Below are positions 1-8,053 of a stretch of DNA of 64,000 nucleotides, in pieces. The notes beneath the pieces were generated by a model. It was given only the letters and a program-made list of their open reading frames with translations. It was not told the DNA's origin and did no database searches. The stretch covers positions 1 through 64,000 of the forward strand of contig URJI01000001.1 of assembly GCA_900548215.1 (NCBI GenBank), in the 5' to 3' direction. The position numbers and the translations under genes were made by a program. The stretch's first letter is position 1. Every line of letters begins with the position of its first letter. Source of the stretch: an uncultured Coprococcus sp. (GTDB lineage: Bacteria; Bacillota; Clostridia; Lachnospirales; Lachnospiraceae).

Positions 1-477
1 GTCTGGGATTCTCTTCATGTTCTTGATACCGCCAAGGTTCTTCTCAAGCTTCTCCATCTCCTTCTTGATCTGGATAACTTCCTTCTTAGGGAGAACGTCA
101 AATGTTCCGTCCTGCTCCATATCCTCGTACTTCTTAAGAGTAGCGATTCTTGTCTGGATTGTCTTGAAGTTTGTAAGCATTCCTCCAAGCCATCTCTCAT
201 TTACATAGTACATACCGCAACGCTCTGCCTCGCTCTTGATTGAGTCCTGAGCCTGCTTCTTTGTACCAACGAAAAGGATTGTTCCGCCGTTTGCAACACA
301 ATCTCCGATTGCATTGTAAGCATCGTCAACCATTCCTACTGACTTCTGAAGATCGATGATGTAGATACCATTACGCTCTGTGTAGATGTATGGCTTCATC
401 TTAGGGTTCCATCTTCTTGTCTGGTGTCCGAAATGTACACCTGCCTCTAATAACTGCTTCATTGAAATAACGCTCAT
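1..477 (-). CDS. rpsB: 30S ribosomal protein S2, 5' part (gene runs off the window)
   Basis: The N-terminal 159 codons of ribosomal protein S2, a structural protein of the 30S subunit. The family's N-terminal signature is plain: residues 6-17 read [12 protein letters not shown], followed by [15 protein letters not shown] and [10 protein letters not shown]. The C-terminal third lies beyond base 1. The ATG at 475-477 is preceded by a GGAGGT ribosome binding site. A good sigma-A-type promoter lies about 120 bases upstream, leaving a leader of roughly 115 nt. S2 leaders are often autoregulated in bacteria, but I recognise no specific leader motif. Identity is certain; only the 3' end is missing. 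Confidence 0.97.
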   Translation of the reverse strand, partial: MSVISMKQLLEAGVHFGHQTRRWNPKMKPYIYTERNGIYIIDLQKSVGMVDDAYNAIGDCVANGGTILFVGTKKQAQDSIKSEAERCGMYYVNERWLGGMLTNFKTIQTRIATLKKYEDMEQDGTFDVLPKKEVIQIKKEMEKLEKNLGGIKNMKRIPD

Positions 478-598
478 TTTTTCTACCTCCATGGTTAAAA
501 TCTTCTGCCGGTATCAACTCTTTGGACCACCCGAGCTCAGGCACCACGCCAACTATCAACCAGCATGTATATTTGTTCTGCGCACTCACGCAATCGAC

Positions 599-627
599 AT
601 TGTAACACAAAAAAAAAGTGCATTCAA
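599..627 (-). promoter_or_regulatory. rpsB promoter inside the preceding terminator
   Basis: On the minus strand a TTGAAT -35 box (622-627) is separated by exactly 17 bases from a TACAAT -10 box (599-604). The -35 box coincides with the loop of the terminator hairpin that ends the upstream codY operon, so termination and initiation signals overlap. The promoter call rests only on consensus match and position. Confidence 0.6.
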
Positions 628-637
628 GCACTTTTTT
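608..637 (-). terminator. Intrinsic terminator of the codY operon
   Basis: A perfect 10-bp stem (AAAAAAGTGC / GCACTTTTTT) encloses a six-base loop and ends in a T tract on the minus strand. It lies about 30 bases past the stop of the membrane protein gene at 668-1405. The loop also supplies the rpsB -35 hexamer. Confidence 0.8.
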
Positions 638-667
638 CTGTATATATACTTATTTTTTTGTTTCTTC

Positions 668-1405
668 TTATGCATTTCTCATTTTCACGCTCTTGACAAT
701 GTAAGAAACGCTGGCAATCGCAAACAGCAGGTAGCCAATTCCAAGTTCGCCCCAGAATACAGATTCTTTTTCTACATCCTTCAGGATCGTGAACATACTC
801 TTATAACAGTCAAAGAATGATACATCACCAAAGTAATATTTTAAGTCCTTAAACTCCTCATACAACTGCATGCTTATACATATTCTCTCACTTATATAGA
901 TCATTCCGATACAGATCACAACACTTATGATTATGCCCTTAAGATCAAGGTTTCCGCCAAGCTTCTCGTAACCAAACATGGCACTTACTATCATGATCGC
1001 TCCTGCAATTCCTGCTATATAACCAAGCTTGTATATACCGACCCACAGTGCAACTCCCACAAGAGATCCAAGCAGAGCTCCTATGATTCCAGTCACCACA
1101 TTTGAACCAGCCTTTGCTTTTGGTGCACCGCTCATCATCTGTCCGTAATTCATTCTGGCATCAACATCTGCAGCCATATCGTAAGGCTGGCCGCCATAAT
1201 TATTCATAGTGTCAGCGGTGTTCATTGAATATGTTCCCTGACTTGATGTGTTCAGGGAATAAGTGCTCTGATAAGCCGAGTCATCTGATCCGGATGCATA
1301 CATACTATCCTGCTGTGTCTGGCCATTTAAGTTATATCCATAATTCGGATCATAACCGCTGTACTGTTTGCCCTCATCAAAGTTTGTCATCTGATCATCT
1401 TTCAT
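668..1405 (-). CDS. Membrane protein with polar Tyr/Asn/Gly-rich N-terminus, unknown function
   Basis: I do not recognise the family. The 245-residue product has about 100 hydrophilic residues rich in Tyr, Asn, Gln, Gly and Ser, followed by four hydrophobic segments near 102-124, 126-145, 156-175 and 220-238. It is thus a polytopic membrane protein with a disordered, probably cytoplasmic, N-terminal tail. The start has a GGGGAA-type site 8-10 bases upstream. It is the last gene of the apparent codY operon, about 100 bases after the preceding gene and just before a strong terminator. Gly-rich small-residue helices dominate the first two segments. No enzymatic motif is visible. Confidence 0.75.
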   Translation of the reverse strand: MKDDQMTNFDEGKQYSGYDPNYGYNLNGQTQQDSMYASGSDDSAYQSTYSLNTSSQGTYSMNTADTMNNYGGQPYDMAADVDARMNYGQMMSGAPKAKAGSNVVTGIIGALLGSLVGVALWVGIYKLGYIAGIAGAIMIVSAMFGYEKLGGNLDLKGIIISVVICIGMIYISERICISMQLYEEFKDLKYYFGDVSFFDCYKSMFTILKDVEKESVFWGELGIGYLLFAIASVSYIVKSVKMRNA

Positions 1406-1505
1406 CTTATGTTCCCCTTTCTGTTGAACATCAGCTCAACTTAAAACTCCCTATTTGACAACTCCCTTATTGTCTTTCATTATGCAATACCATTTATTTT
1501 ACTGT

Positions 1506-2387
1506 CTACTGATTTCCCAGCAGTATCCATACTATACCACCGTTAGTCTCATTTCCGGTAAATGTATACGTTCCTGACACAAGACTCTGTGAATATCCTG
1601 ATCTGAGCAGCCAGTCATAATACTCATCCGCATCTCTAAGACCTATCTGCTCAAGAAGCTGGCATATCTCATATGCAGACATTCCGTCAACTATAGTGAT
1701 CTGTCCGCCGCCGTTATCATACTTTATGGCACTTGGCTTTTGAGCCTCAGTTGTCGCACCTGAACCATCATTCGTCGTATTACCTGACGGCTGCTGAGAA
1801 TTCTTATCCTCTGTATATCCATTATCCTTAGATGAAGGAACCTTCTGGGTATTATCGCTCATACTTCCATCTGATGTACTGCTGCCGTCTGGCTTGCCGC
1901 TTCCATCTGATGTGCTGCTTCCACCTGATGTGCTGCTTCCGTCTGACTTATCGCTTCCGCCCGATGTGCCACTGCCATCTAACTTGTCACTACCATCTGA
2001 TGTACCGGCATTACCTGTAGCTCCATTACCATCTGCGGTTCCGCCATTTGATGCATTGCTGCCATTTGAATACACATCACCTTTTCCATTCACACCTGAT
2101 GTATCCGTCTTATCTGTTACCTTACTGTCATCCTTTGTCTTCTCAGTAGTAGCCTTATCTTCCTTAGCCTTCTCCGTCGTCTTAGAGACAGCCGTTGTAC
2201 CTTTTGTATCTTTATCACTGTCAGATGCCTGGCTCTCTGTATCTTTATCCTGCTGGCTCACAACCGCTGTTTTTCCCTGACCCGAATCAGTTTTACCTGC
2301 ATTATCAAAGTTGAACGCAACAGTCATCGTTAGCGCACCGACAACCAGTCCTGTGCCCAGACCTCTGAAAAAACTCTTTTTATACAT
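1506..2387 (-). CDS. Membrane-anchored Ser/Gly/Asp-rich protein with MltG (YceG)-like C-terminal domain
   Basis: A 293-residue protein. Residues 8-26 form an N-terminal anchor or uncleaved signal. Residues 35-210 are a Lys/Thr/Asp-rich then Ser-Gly-Asp-Lys repeat linker of short units such as GSDKSDGSSTSG. The last 65 residues form a compact domain with GMSAYEICQLLEQIGL and a final SGTYTF stretch. This tail resembles the LysM-like N-terminal portion of MltG/YceG endolytic transglycosylases (G-S-Y-E-I-A-x-L-L-E pattern) but lacks any catalytic domain. It is likely extracytoplasmic and wall-associated, a guess from architecture only. It lies 20 bases downstream of the DUF6115-like gene in the codY operon. 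The linker is also an imperfect DNA repeat and may vary in length between strains. Confidence 0.7.
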   Translation of the reverse strand: MYKKSFFRGLGTGLVVGALTMTVAFNFDNAGKTDSGQGKTAVVSQQDKDTESQASDSDKDTKGTTAVSKTTEKAKEDKATTEKTKDDSKVTDKTDTSGVNGKGDVYSNGSNASNGGTADGNGATGNAGTSDGSDKLDGSGTSGGSDKSDGSSTSGGSSTSDGSGKPDGSSTSDGSMSDNTQKVPSSKDNGYTEDKNSQQPSGNTTNDGSGATTEAQKPSAIKYDNGGGQITIVDGMSAYEICQLLEQIGLRDADEYYDWLLRSGYSQSLVSGTYTFTGNETNGGIVWILLGNQ

Positions 2388-2407
2388 AGTCTACCTCCCT
2401 GACCGCC

Positions 2408-3619
2408 TTACTGCCTGCCAGTCTCATTGATCTTGTCTATCATAACCTTTGCCTCGCCAACACCTATACCAAGTTTGTTTGCGATCTCCATAATGCTGAG
2501 TCCCTTTTTATGCATATCTGCAACCTGTGACTCAACGTCATTTCCCTCATCCCATATATCTACAACCTTGTTCTGAGATGATTTTTTTCTCTTTTTCTTT
2601 CTTGATCTGCCATTGTTCTTTGGTGCTGCCGGCACGCCATTTTCCGCTATGACAGCTGCTGCCTTCTCAGGATTCTCAGCTTCAACCACAGTAAATGCGC
2701 TGTCTGTTACTGCCGTATCTTCAACGCTCACAACACTGTCAGCCTTCTCCTCCTGCTGTGCTTCTGACTTTCCGTTATCAACATTGCTGCTTTCTACGGC
2801 ATCGTTTACTGCATCTGCATTTTCGTCATTAACATTCCCGTCCTCAGCACTTTCGGATACACCGTCGTTCTCCTTGACTGCTTCATCCATCTCCGTCTGA
2901 GTATAATCGGCGTTGTTCTGATCAGGCGCAGTACCCTGTTCTGCCTCGGTACTGCTTACTGCTTCAACATTCTTATCTTCTTCAGCACTGCTGTCTGAAC
3001 CTTTCTCCTCAGCAGTCTCTTTTACCGGCTCATCGTATGTGACAGGAGCCTTTTCACTGGTATCCTCAGGATCATATGCCTCATAAGCATCCGTAAGGCT
3101 CTTATTGATATAGTCTATCATCTGTTTCTTGGCCTTCTCTGAAAGCTGCGCCTCACATGCCTCGATCTCTGCCTGCATCTTCTTCTTAGCAGCCTCTATA
3201 CTCTCTTCATACGCCTTTACTGCAGCGTCAATTTTCTCCTGTGTCCCGTTATACACATTCTGATTTGTCTGGATTGTATCACTTCTAAGTTGATCCATAT
3301 CCTTCTTTGTGTTCTGGACAAGTTCATCAAGTTCTTTCTTGGACTTTGACCTCAATTCTTCAAGTTCCTTTTTTGATGAGCTCTTAACCTCATCAAGTCC
3401 TTTCTTCATATCAGACTTAACTTCGTCGCCCTTTTTCTTAAGTTCATTCTTCTTCTGCTCCACAAGGCTGTTGCAATACTGATCGAGCTGCTTCTCGAGA
3501 TTCTCCTTACTCTCTGTGAGAACACTGCCCTCTGTATCTTCCTTCTTTCCATCTGTGAGAAAAAAGCTGATTATAACTATCGCCACACCTACTATCAATG
3601 TCACTATTGCCGGTATCAT
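2408..3619 (-). CDS. DUF6115-like protein: membrane anchor, coiled coil, acidic linker, C-terminal HTH
   Basis: A 403-residue protein in four parts. A transmembrane segment occupies residues 2-21. A long Lys/Glu coiled coil (about 35-175) has repeats such as SKKELEELRSKSKKELDEL. An acidic Ser/Glu/Asp/Asn-rich linker runs to about 330. A basic patch with GRSRKKKRKK precedes a small helix-turn-helix containing LSIMEIANKLGIGVGEAKVMI. The N-terminal coiled coil plus C-terminal HTH recalls the clostridial DUF6115 family, whose role is poorly known. The topology suggests a membrane-tethered DNA-binding or scaffold protein (inference). It follows codY by 29 bases and has an AAAGGAG site. Confidence 0.75.
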   Translation of the reverse strand: MIPAIVTLIVGVAIVIISFFLTDGKKEDTEGSVLTESKENLEKQLDQYCNSLVEQKKNELKKKGDEVKSDMKKGLDEVKSSSKKELEELRSKSKKELDELVQNTKKDMDQLRSDTIQTNQNVYNGTQEKIDAAVKAYEESIEAAKKKMQAEIEACEAQLSEKAKKQMIDYINKSLTDAYEAYDPEDTSEKAPVTYDEPVKETAEEKGSDSSAEEDKNVEAVSSTEAEQGTAPDQNNADYTQTEMDEAVKENDGVSESAEDGNVNDENADAVNDAVESSNVDNGKSEAQQEEKADSVVSVEDTAVTDSAFTVVEAENPEKAAAVIAENGVPAAPKNNGRSRKKKRKKSSQNKVVDIWDEGNDVESQVADMHKKGLSIMEIANKLGIGVGEAKVMIDKINETGRQ

Positions 3620-3648
3620 ATCTCTATCTCCTTTTCGTTTTATTCTTA

Positions 3649-4413
3649 TCAGGCTTCCTTCAGTTCATCAAACACAACATCATTCAGGACCTTTATGTAC
3701 GTTCCCTTCATGCCTGATGATCTGGCCTCTATAACACCTGCACTCTCAAACTTCCTGAGTGCGTTGACTATTACTGATCTTGTTATCCCAACTCTGTCTG
3801 CCACTTTGCTCGCAACAAGTATGCCCTCTTCCCCGTCAAGTTCCGAGAAAATATGTTTGATTGCCTGCAGTTCCGAAAATGAAAGTGTGCTTATCGCTGA
3901 TCTGACTATTGCTATCTTCCGGTTCTCCTCAGCATTCTCCTCGTTGAGAGCTCTCATCATCTCAAGGCCAACCACAGTTGTTCCATACTCTCCCAGGATA
4001 ATATCATCTATATCATATTCTATATCCAGGCGATACAGGAAAAGTGTTCCAAGTCGTTCCCCTGCAATATCTATAGGAAGCAACAGCCCATGATATTTGT
4101 CTATGTTCGGTCCATCAAATCCCAGCGTGGTAAGTTTTACATTCTCCTTTGTCGAAAGCACAAGAAGCAGTCTCTCATTCAGCATTGAATCGATAAGACT
4201 CCCCACCTTTCCCTCGATAAGCTCATGTATCTCTGGTATGTCATCTCTATTCTTAAGTCCCAGAATCTTCCCCTTTTTACTGATAACCATTGCATTTGAT
4301 GCCAGGATATCACTGAGCACATCACATATATCGTTAAAAACGACCTTGTGTGAATTGTTATTGTGCAACAACTTGTTTATTTTTCGGGTTTTATCTAATA
4401 ATTGTACACTCAT
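3649..4413 (-). CDS. codY: GTP-sensing transcriptional pleiotropic regulator CodY
   Basis: A 254-residue global repressor that binds branched-chain amino acids and GTP and controls amino-acid biosynthesis in low-GC Firmicutes. The N-terminal GAF-like domain begins MSVQLLDKTRKINKLL. The C-terminal winged helix carries ASKVADRVGITRSVIVNALRKF and SAGVIEARSSGMKGTY, close to the family consensus. I chose the ATG at 4411-4413 because GGAGG lies 6-7 bases upstream and family members start here; an upstream in-frame ATG would add 15 unlikely residues. It heads a run of four co-directional genes ending at the 608-637 terminator. The leu/ilv genes in this window are natural targets, though I found no convincing CodY box upstream of leuC. 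Confidence 0.95.
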   Translation of the reverse strand: MSVQLLDKTRKINKLLHNNNSHKVVFNDICDVLSDILASNAMVISKKGKILGLKNRDDIPEIHELIEGKVGSLIDSMLNERLLLVLSTKENVKLTTLGFDGPNIDKYHGLLLPIDIAGERLGTLFLYRLDIEYDIDDIILGEYGTTVVGLEMMRALNEENAEENRKIAIVRSAISTLSFSELQAIKHIFSELDGEEGILVASKVADRVGITRSVIVNALRKFESAGVIEARSSGMKGTYIKVLNDVVFDELKEA

Positions 4414-4764
4414 ATCCAATCCTCCGAATTTTAATGTTGTAAAAAGTCTCTTTTGCACGAAATTTTATGACTATTTGGGATTTTACCACAACGAAAAAGT
4501 TATAACAAGACTATTTTATGTAAAGTTGTCTAATTACATCACATTTAAGAATTCGTTGATTTCCCTAGCTTTTTCGCACACAATATCTTGTGGTTTGAAA
4601 TATTTAAAGCACAATTCAGAAACTTATGACAACTTGTCTGCAACTTGAATTATTACACAATTTGGCAAAATAACAGACAAAACCGGCCAGATACAACAAA
4701 TATTGTATACCGACCGGTTTATATATGTTCTGTCACCGACAGATTTTGCTATATTATTTTATTC
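4414..4764. other. codY-topA intergenic region with candidate codY promoter and CodY-like box
   Basis: This 351-base AT-rich stretch holds the topA terminator at its right end and the probable codY control region. On the minus strand, TTGTCA (4627-4632) and TTTAAA (4603-4608) are 18 bases apart. Between them, at 4611-4625, is AAGTTTCTGAATTGT, which matches 11 of 15 positions of the CodY box AATTTTCWGAAAATT. This would suit autoregulation, but the -10 is weak and the box match modest. I see no open reading frame or RNA gene here. Confidence 0.4.
4677..4722 (-). terminator. Intrinsic terminator of comM-dprA-topA
   Basis: Minus-strand hairpin whose arms AAACCGG and CCGGTTT extend inward to about 17 bp with a few mismatches around TACAA/TTGTA and a six-base loop. 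It is followed by a T-rich tail. It lies 43 bases beyond the topA stop codon. Confidence 0.75.
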
Positions 4765-6849
4765 TTATTTATCCTCAGCATCAGCATCCTTGTTATTACA
4801 CGTATATCCGCATTCCTGATTTGAACACACAAGCTTATTGCCTTTGACAACCATGTATTCTCCACACTCCGGACATTTTTCGTTGCTCGGCATAGCCCAT
4901 GACATGAAATCACACTCTGGGGCATTTATACATCCATAATATCTTCTGCCCTTTCTTGTGGCCTTTATGACTACATCACCACCGCACTTAGGACATGCCA
5001 CCCCTATCTTCTCATAGAACGGCTTGGTGTTCCTGCACTCAGGAAATCCTGGACATGCAAGGAATTTGCCGTGTGGGCCATATTTGACAACCATGTTGCG
5101 CCCACACACATCGCATACCTCATCTGTGACTTCGTCTTCTATCTTTATGGACTCAAGTTCAGCCTCTGCCTTCTTTACTGCCTCATCAAGATCAGGATAG
5201 AAGTTCCGGACAACAACCTTCCAATCAACCTTACCCTCACCTATATTGTCAAGAAGAGACTCCATATTAGCTGTGAAGTTAACATCTATGATAACCGGGA
5301 ATGCCTGCTCCATACTCTGATTCACCGCTTCGCCAAGCGCTGTGACATAGAGCTTCTTCTGCTCCTTGGTGATATATCTTCTTGCAAGAATTGTCGAAAT
5401 TGTAGGTGCATAGGTACTTGGTCTTCCTATCCCAAGTTCTTCCAGCGTCTTTACCAGGAGAGCTTCTGTATATCTTGCCGGTGGCTGTGTGAAATGCTGT
5501 TTCTCATCAAGGCTGTCAAGTTTTAACACATCACCTTCTTTGAGATTATTTATTCCAGCCACATTTTCTCCTCTGTCATTATCAAGATTATAAACTGCCA
5601 GGAATCCCTCAAATGTAATCTTTGAAGCCGATGTCTGAAACACTGCATCGCCGCAATGTACTTTTACATTCTTTACTGAATAGACAGCCCCTGACATCTG
5701 ACTGGCAAGAAATCTGTTATATATAAGCTGATACAGTCTGAACTGATCCCTGGAAAGCTGTTCCTTGACCATAACAGGTGACAGTGTCACATCGGTAGGT
5801 CTTATAGCCTCATGTGCATCCTGTATCTTCTTATCCGTTTTAGCTCTTCCATTCGAATCACCGACAAAATCTGCACCATAATTATCTGTTATATATTTGT
5901 CTGCTGCCGCTACAGCCTCTTCTGATATTCTTGTAGAGTCAGTTCGCAGATAGGTAATGAGACCAATGGTTCCACGTCCCTTTATATCAACGCCCTCATA
6001 CAACTGCTGGGCTATCCTCATGGTCTTTGAGGTTGCAAAATTCAGCTTTGACGACGCCTCCTGCTGCATGGTACTTGTTGTAAATGGAAGTGGAGCTTTT
6101 TTATTTCTCTCACTCTCCTTGATAGACTTAACAACATACTCTCCGTCTGCAAGTTCAGCAAGAATCCCATCAAGTGCATTTCTGCCGGATATCTCCTCTT
6201 TATTCCTGCCATCGCCTGTGAACTTAAACGTAATCGGTTTCTTGAGCTTTGTCGTGCAGAGATTAGCATCAAGCGTCCAGTACTCCTGAGGTATGAAATC
6301 ATTTATCTCACGCTCTCTGTCACACACAAGCTTGAGCGCAACCGACTGGACTCTTCCAGCAGATAGACCTCTCTTTATCTTTGCCCAGAGCACAGGGCTT
6401 ATCTTGTATCCCACAAGTCTGTCCAGTACACGCCTCGCCTGCTGTGCATCGACAAGATTCATATCTATATCACGGGCCTGTTTTATGGAATTCTTTACCG
6501 CGTTCTTTGTTATCTCATTGAATGTAATTCTCTTATAATCCTTATCCTCAAGCTTAAGTGCCTTCATAAGATGATAGGATATTGCCTCTCCCTCACGATC
6601 GGGGTCAGTTGCAAGATATATCTTATCAGCCTTCTTCACAGCCTTTCTGAGTGCTGCCAGAATGTCGCCTTTTCCCCTTATCGTAATATATTTTGGCTCG
6701 AAATCATTATCTACATCTATCCCCATCTGGCTCTTAGGCAAATCCCTCACATGCCCGTTTGAAGCTATAACCTCATAATTAGAGCCCAAAAATTTTTTGA
6801 TTGTCTTGGCCTTTGCAGGCGACTCCACAATAACAAGATTTTTTGCCAT
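4765..6849 (-). CDS. topA: DNA topoisomerase I (type IA)
   Basis: A 694-residue enzyme that relaxes negatively supercoiled DNA by transient single-strand cleavage. The Toprim domain starts at MAKNLVIVESPAKAKTIKKF and has the metal-binding DPDREGEA motif. The catalytic tyrosine is Tyr300 in GLITYLRTDSTR. Three C-terminal C4 zinc ribbons follow (CDVCGR, CPKCGGD and CPECGEY with their partner Cys pairs). The ATG at 6847-6849 is chosen because MAKNLVIVESPAK is the family N-terminus and an AAAGGAT site precedes it; the upstream in-frame extension is not conserved. It is the last gene of comM-dprA-topA, a common Firmicutes order, 78 bases after dprA. Confidence 0.97.
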   Translation of the reverse strand: MAKNLVIVESPAKAKTIKKFLGSNYEVIASNGHVRDLPKSQMGIDVDNDFEPKYITIRGKGDILAALRKAVKKADKIYLATDPDREGEAISYHLMKALKLEDKDYKRITFNEITKNAVKNSIKQARDIDMNLVDAQQARRVLDRLVGYKISPVLWAKIKRGLSAGRVQSVALKLVCDREREINDFIPQEYWTLDANLCTTKLKKPITFKFTGDGRNKEEISGRNALDGILAELADGEYVVKSIKESERNKKAPLPFTTSTMQQEASSKLNFATSKTMRIAQQLYEGVDIKGRGTIGLITYLRTDSTRISEEAVAAADKYITDNYGADFVGDSNGRAKTDKKIQDAHEAIRPTDVTLSPVMVKEQLSRDQFRLYQLIYNRFLASQMSGAVYSVKNVKVHCGDAVFQTSASKITFEGFLAVYNLDNDRGENVAGINNLKEGDVLKLDSLDEKQHFTQPPARYTEALLVKTLEELGIGRPSTYAPTISTILARRYITKEQKKLYVTALGEAVNQSMEQAFPVIIDVNFTANMESLLDNIGEGKVDWKVVVRNFYPDLDEAVKKAEAELESIKIEDEVTDEVCDVCGRNMVVKYGPHGKFLACPGFPECRNTKPFYEKIGVACPKCGGDVVIKATRKGRRYYGCINAPECDFMSWAMPSNEKCPECGEYMVVKGNKLVCSNQECGYTCNNKDADAEDK

Positions 6850-6927
6850 AGATACATATCCTTTCTGTAGTTTAATTACGTATATATAAACCTGTTTACC
6901 CGGAATCACCTGACATCCCCATATCAA

Positions 6928-8052
6928 TTAAACCCGGGTGTAATAGTTTCTCATGAGCTGTTTCACCAGTCCCATCCGCTCAAGATCATACAGTATCTGA
7001 GTCACTTCTGATACTGAAATTCCCGTTTCCATGCAGATATCATCCACATGCCGGGATTCCAAACGTACACAACTATACACTTTTTTCTGAGTGGGCGCAA
7101 GTAAATTTTTATTAAAATCAGGTTCTGCAAGTCCGCAGATATTCAGTTTATCATCTGTATTTTTTCTGTACACAGCCTCTTTTATACCCAGTGATTCCAA
7201 TATATCGCCTGCATTCATCACACACTCTGCCCCCATTCTTATGAGGTTATTGCAGCCTGCACTCCCGGAATCTGTCACTCTTCCGGGAATGACATACACA
7301 TCCCGTCCCTGTTCCAGTGCCTGATCCGCTGTTATGAGAGAACCACTCTTTTCCCTGGCCTCAACAACCAAAACCCCATCCGCAAGTCCGCTTATTATTC
7401 TGTTCCTGTATGGGAATCTGAAAGCATCCGGCTTCACATCCAGACCACTCTCCGAAAGAACAACTCCACCTCCTGAACATATATCATGGTAAATATCGTA
7501 ATTTTCCTTTGGATACACAACATTTATGCCACATCCAAGCACCGCCACAGATCTCCCACCTGCTTTTAATGCTGCTCTGTGAGCCATTCCATCTATTCCA
7601 AGTGCCATCCCACTCACTATAGTTACCCCTGCGCATACCATGTCTGATACAAATCTGTCAGCCACAGTCCTTCCATACACTGATGCCTTTCTGGCTCCTA
7701 CAACAGCAACAGCTTTGTCATCCTTTTTTAACAGCTCGATGTCACCCCTGGCAAACAACACCAGCGGCGGATCGGGTATATCATACAATTTTACAGGATA
7801 CGCAGGATGCCCTGGGTATATATATTCCACTTTGTCTTTTCTCAGCTTCTCTCTATAATCCAGAACAAGTGCCTCATTCCTGTATTCCAGAATTGCATCT
7901 GCCTGTTTTGCTGTGAGATCTTCCCTAAGCTGACTCTCGGATACTTCCCACAAATTTCCTAAGCCTCCATAATGCATGACTATATTCATCTTAACTGTAT
8001 TCGTCATACGGCTCATCATTCCATACCACAGATATAACAGTTCCTCTCTCAT
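6928..8052 (-). CDS. dprA: DNA-processing protein DprA/Smf
   Basis: A 374-residue DprA, the loader of RecA onto incoming single-stranded DNA during transformation. The Rossmann-like core shows VAVVGARKASVYGR, VSGMALGIDGMAH and the GGRSVAVLGCGINVVYP stretch. The C-terminal 60 residues form a winged helix (DDICMETGISVSEVTQIL). The ATG at 8050-8052 follows an AGGGAGG site and sits one base after the comM stop, so translation is likely coupled; the longer frame starting at 8079 would overlap comM and lacks a ribosome site. DprA is widespread in Clostridia irrespective of shown competence. Confidence 0.95.
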   Translation of the reverse strand: MREELLYLWYGMMSRMTNTVKMNIVMHYGGLGNLWEVSESQLREDLTAKQADAILEYRNEALVLDYREKLRKDKVEYIYPGHPAYPVKLYDIPDPPLVLFARGDIELLKKDDKAVAVVGARKASVYGRTVADRFVSDMVCAGVTIVSGMALGIDGMAHRAALKAGGRSVAVLGCGINVVYPKENYDIYHDICSGGGVVLSESGLDVKPDAFRFPYRNRIISGLADGVLVVEAREKSGSLITADQALEQGRDVYVIPGRVTDSGSAGCNNLIRMGAECVMNAGDILESLGIKEAVYRKNTDDKLNICGLAEPDFNKNLLAPTQKKVYSCVRLESRHVDDICMETGISVSEVTQILYDLERMGLVKQLMRNYYTRV

Positions 8053-8053
8053 T

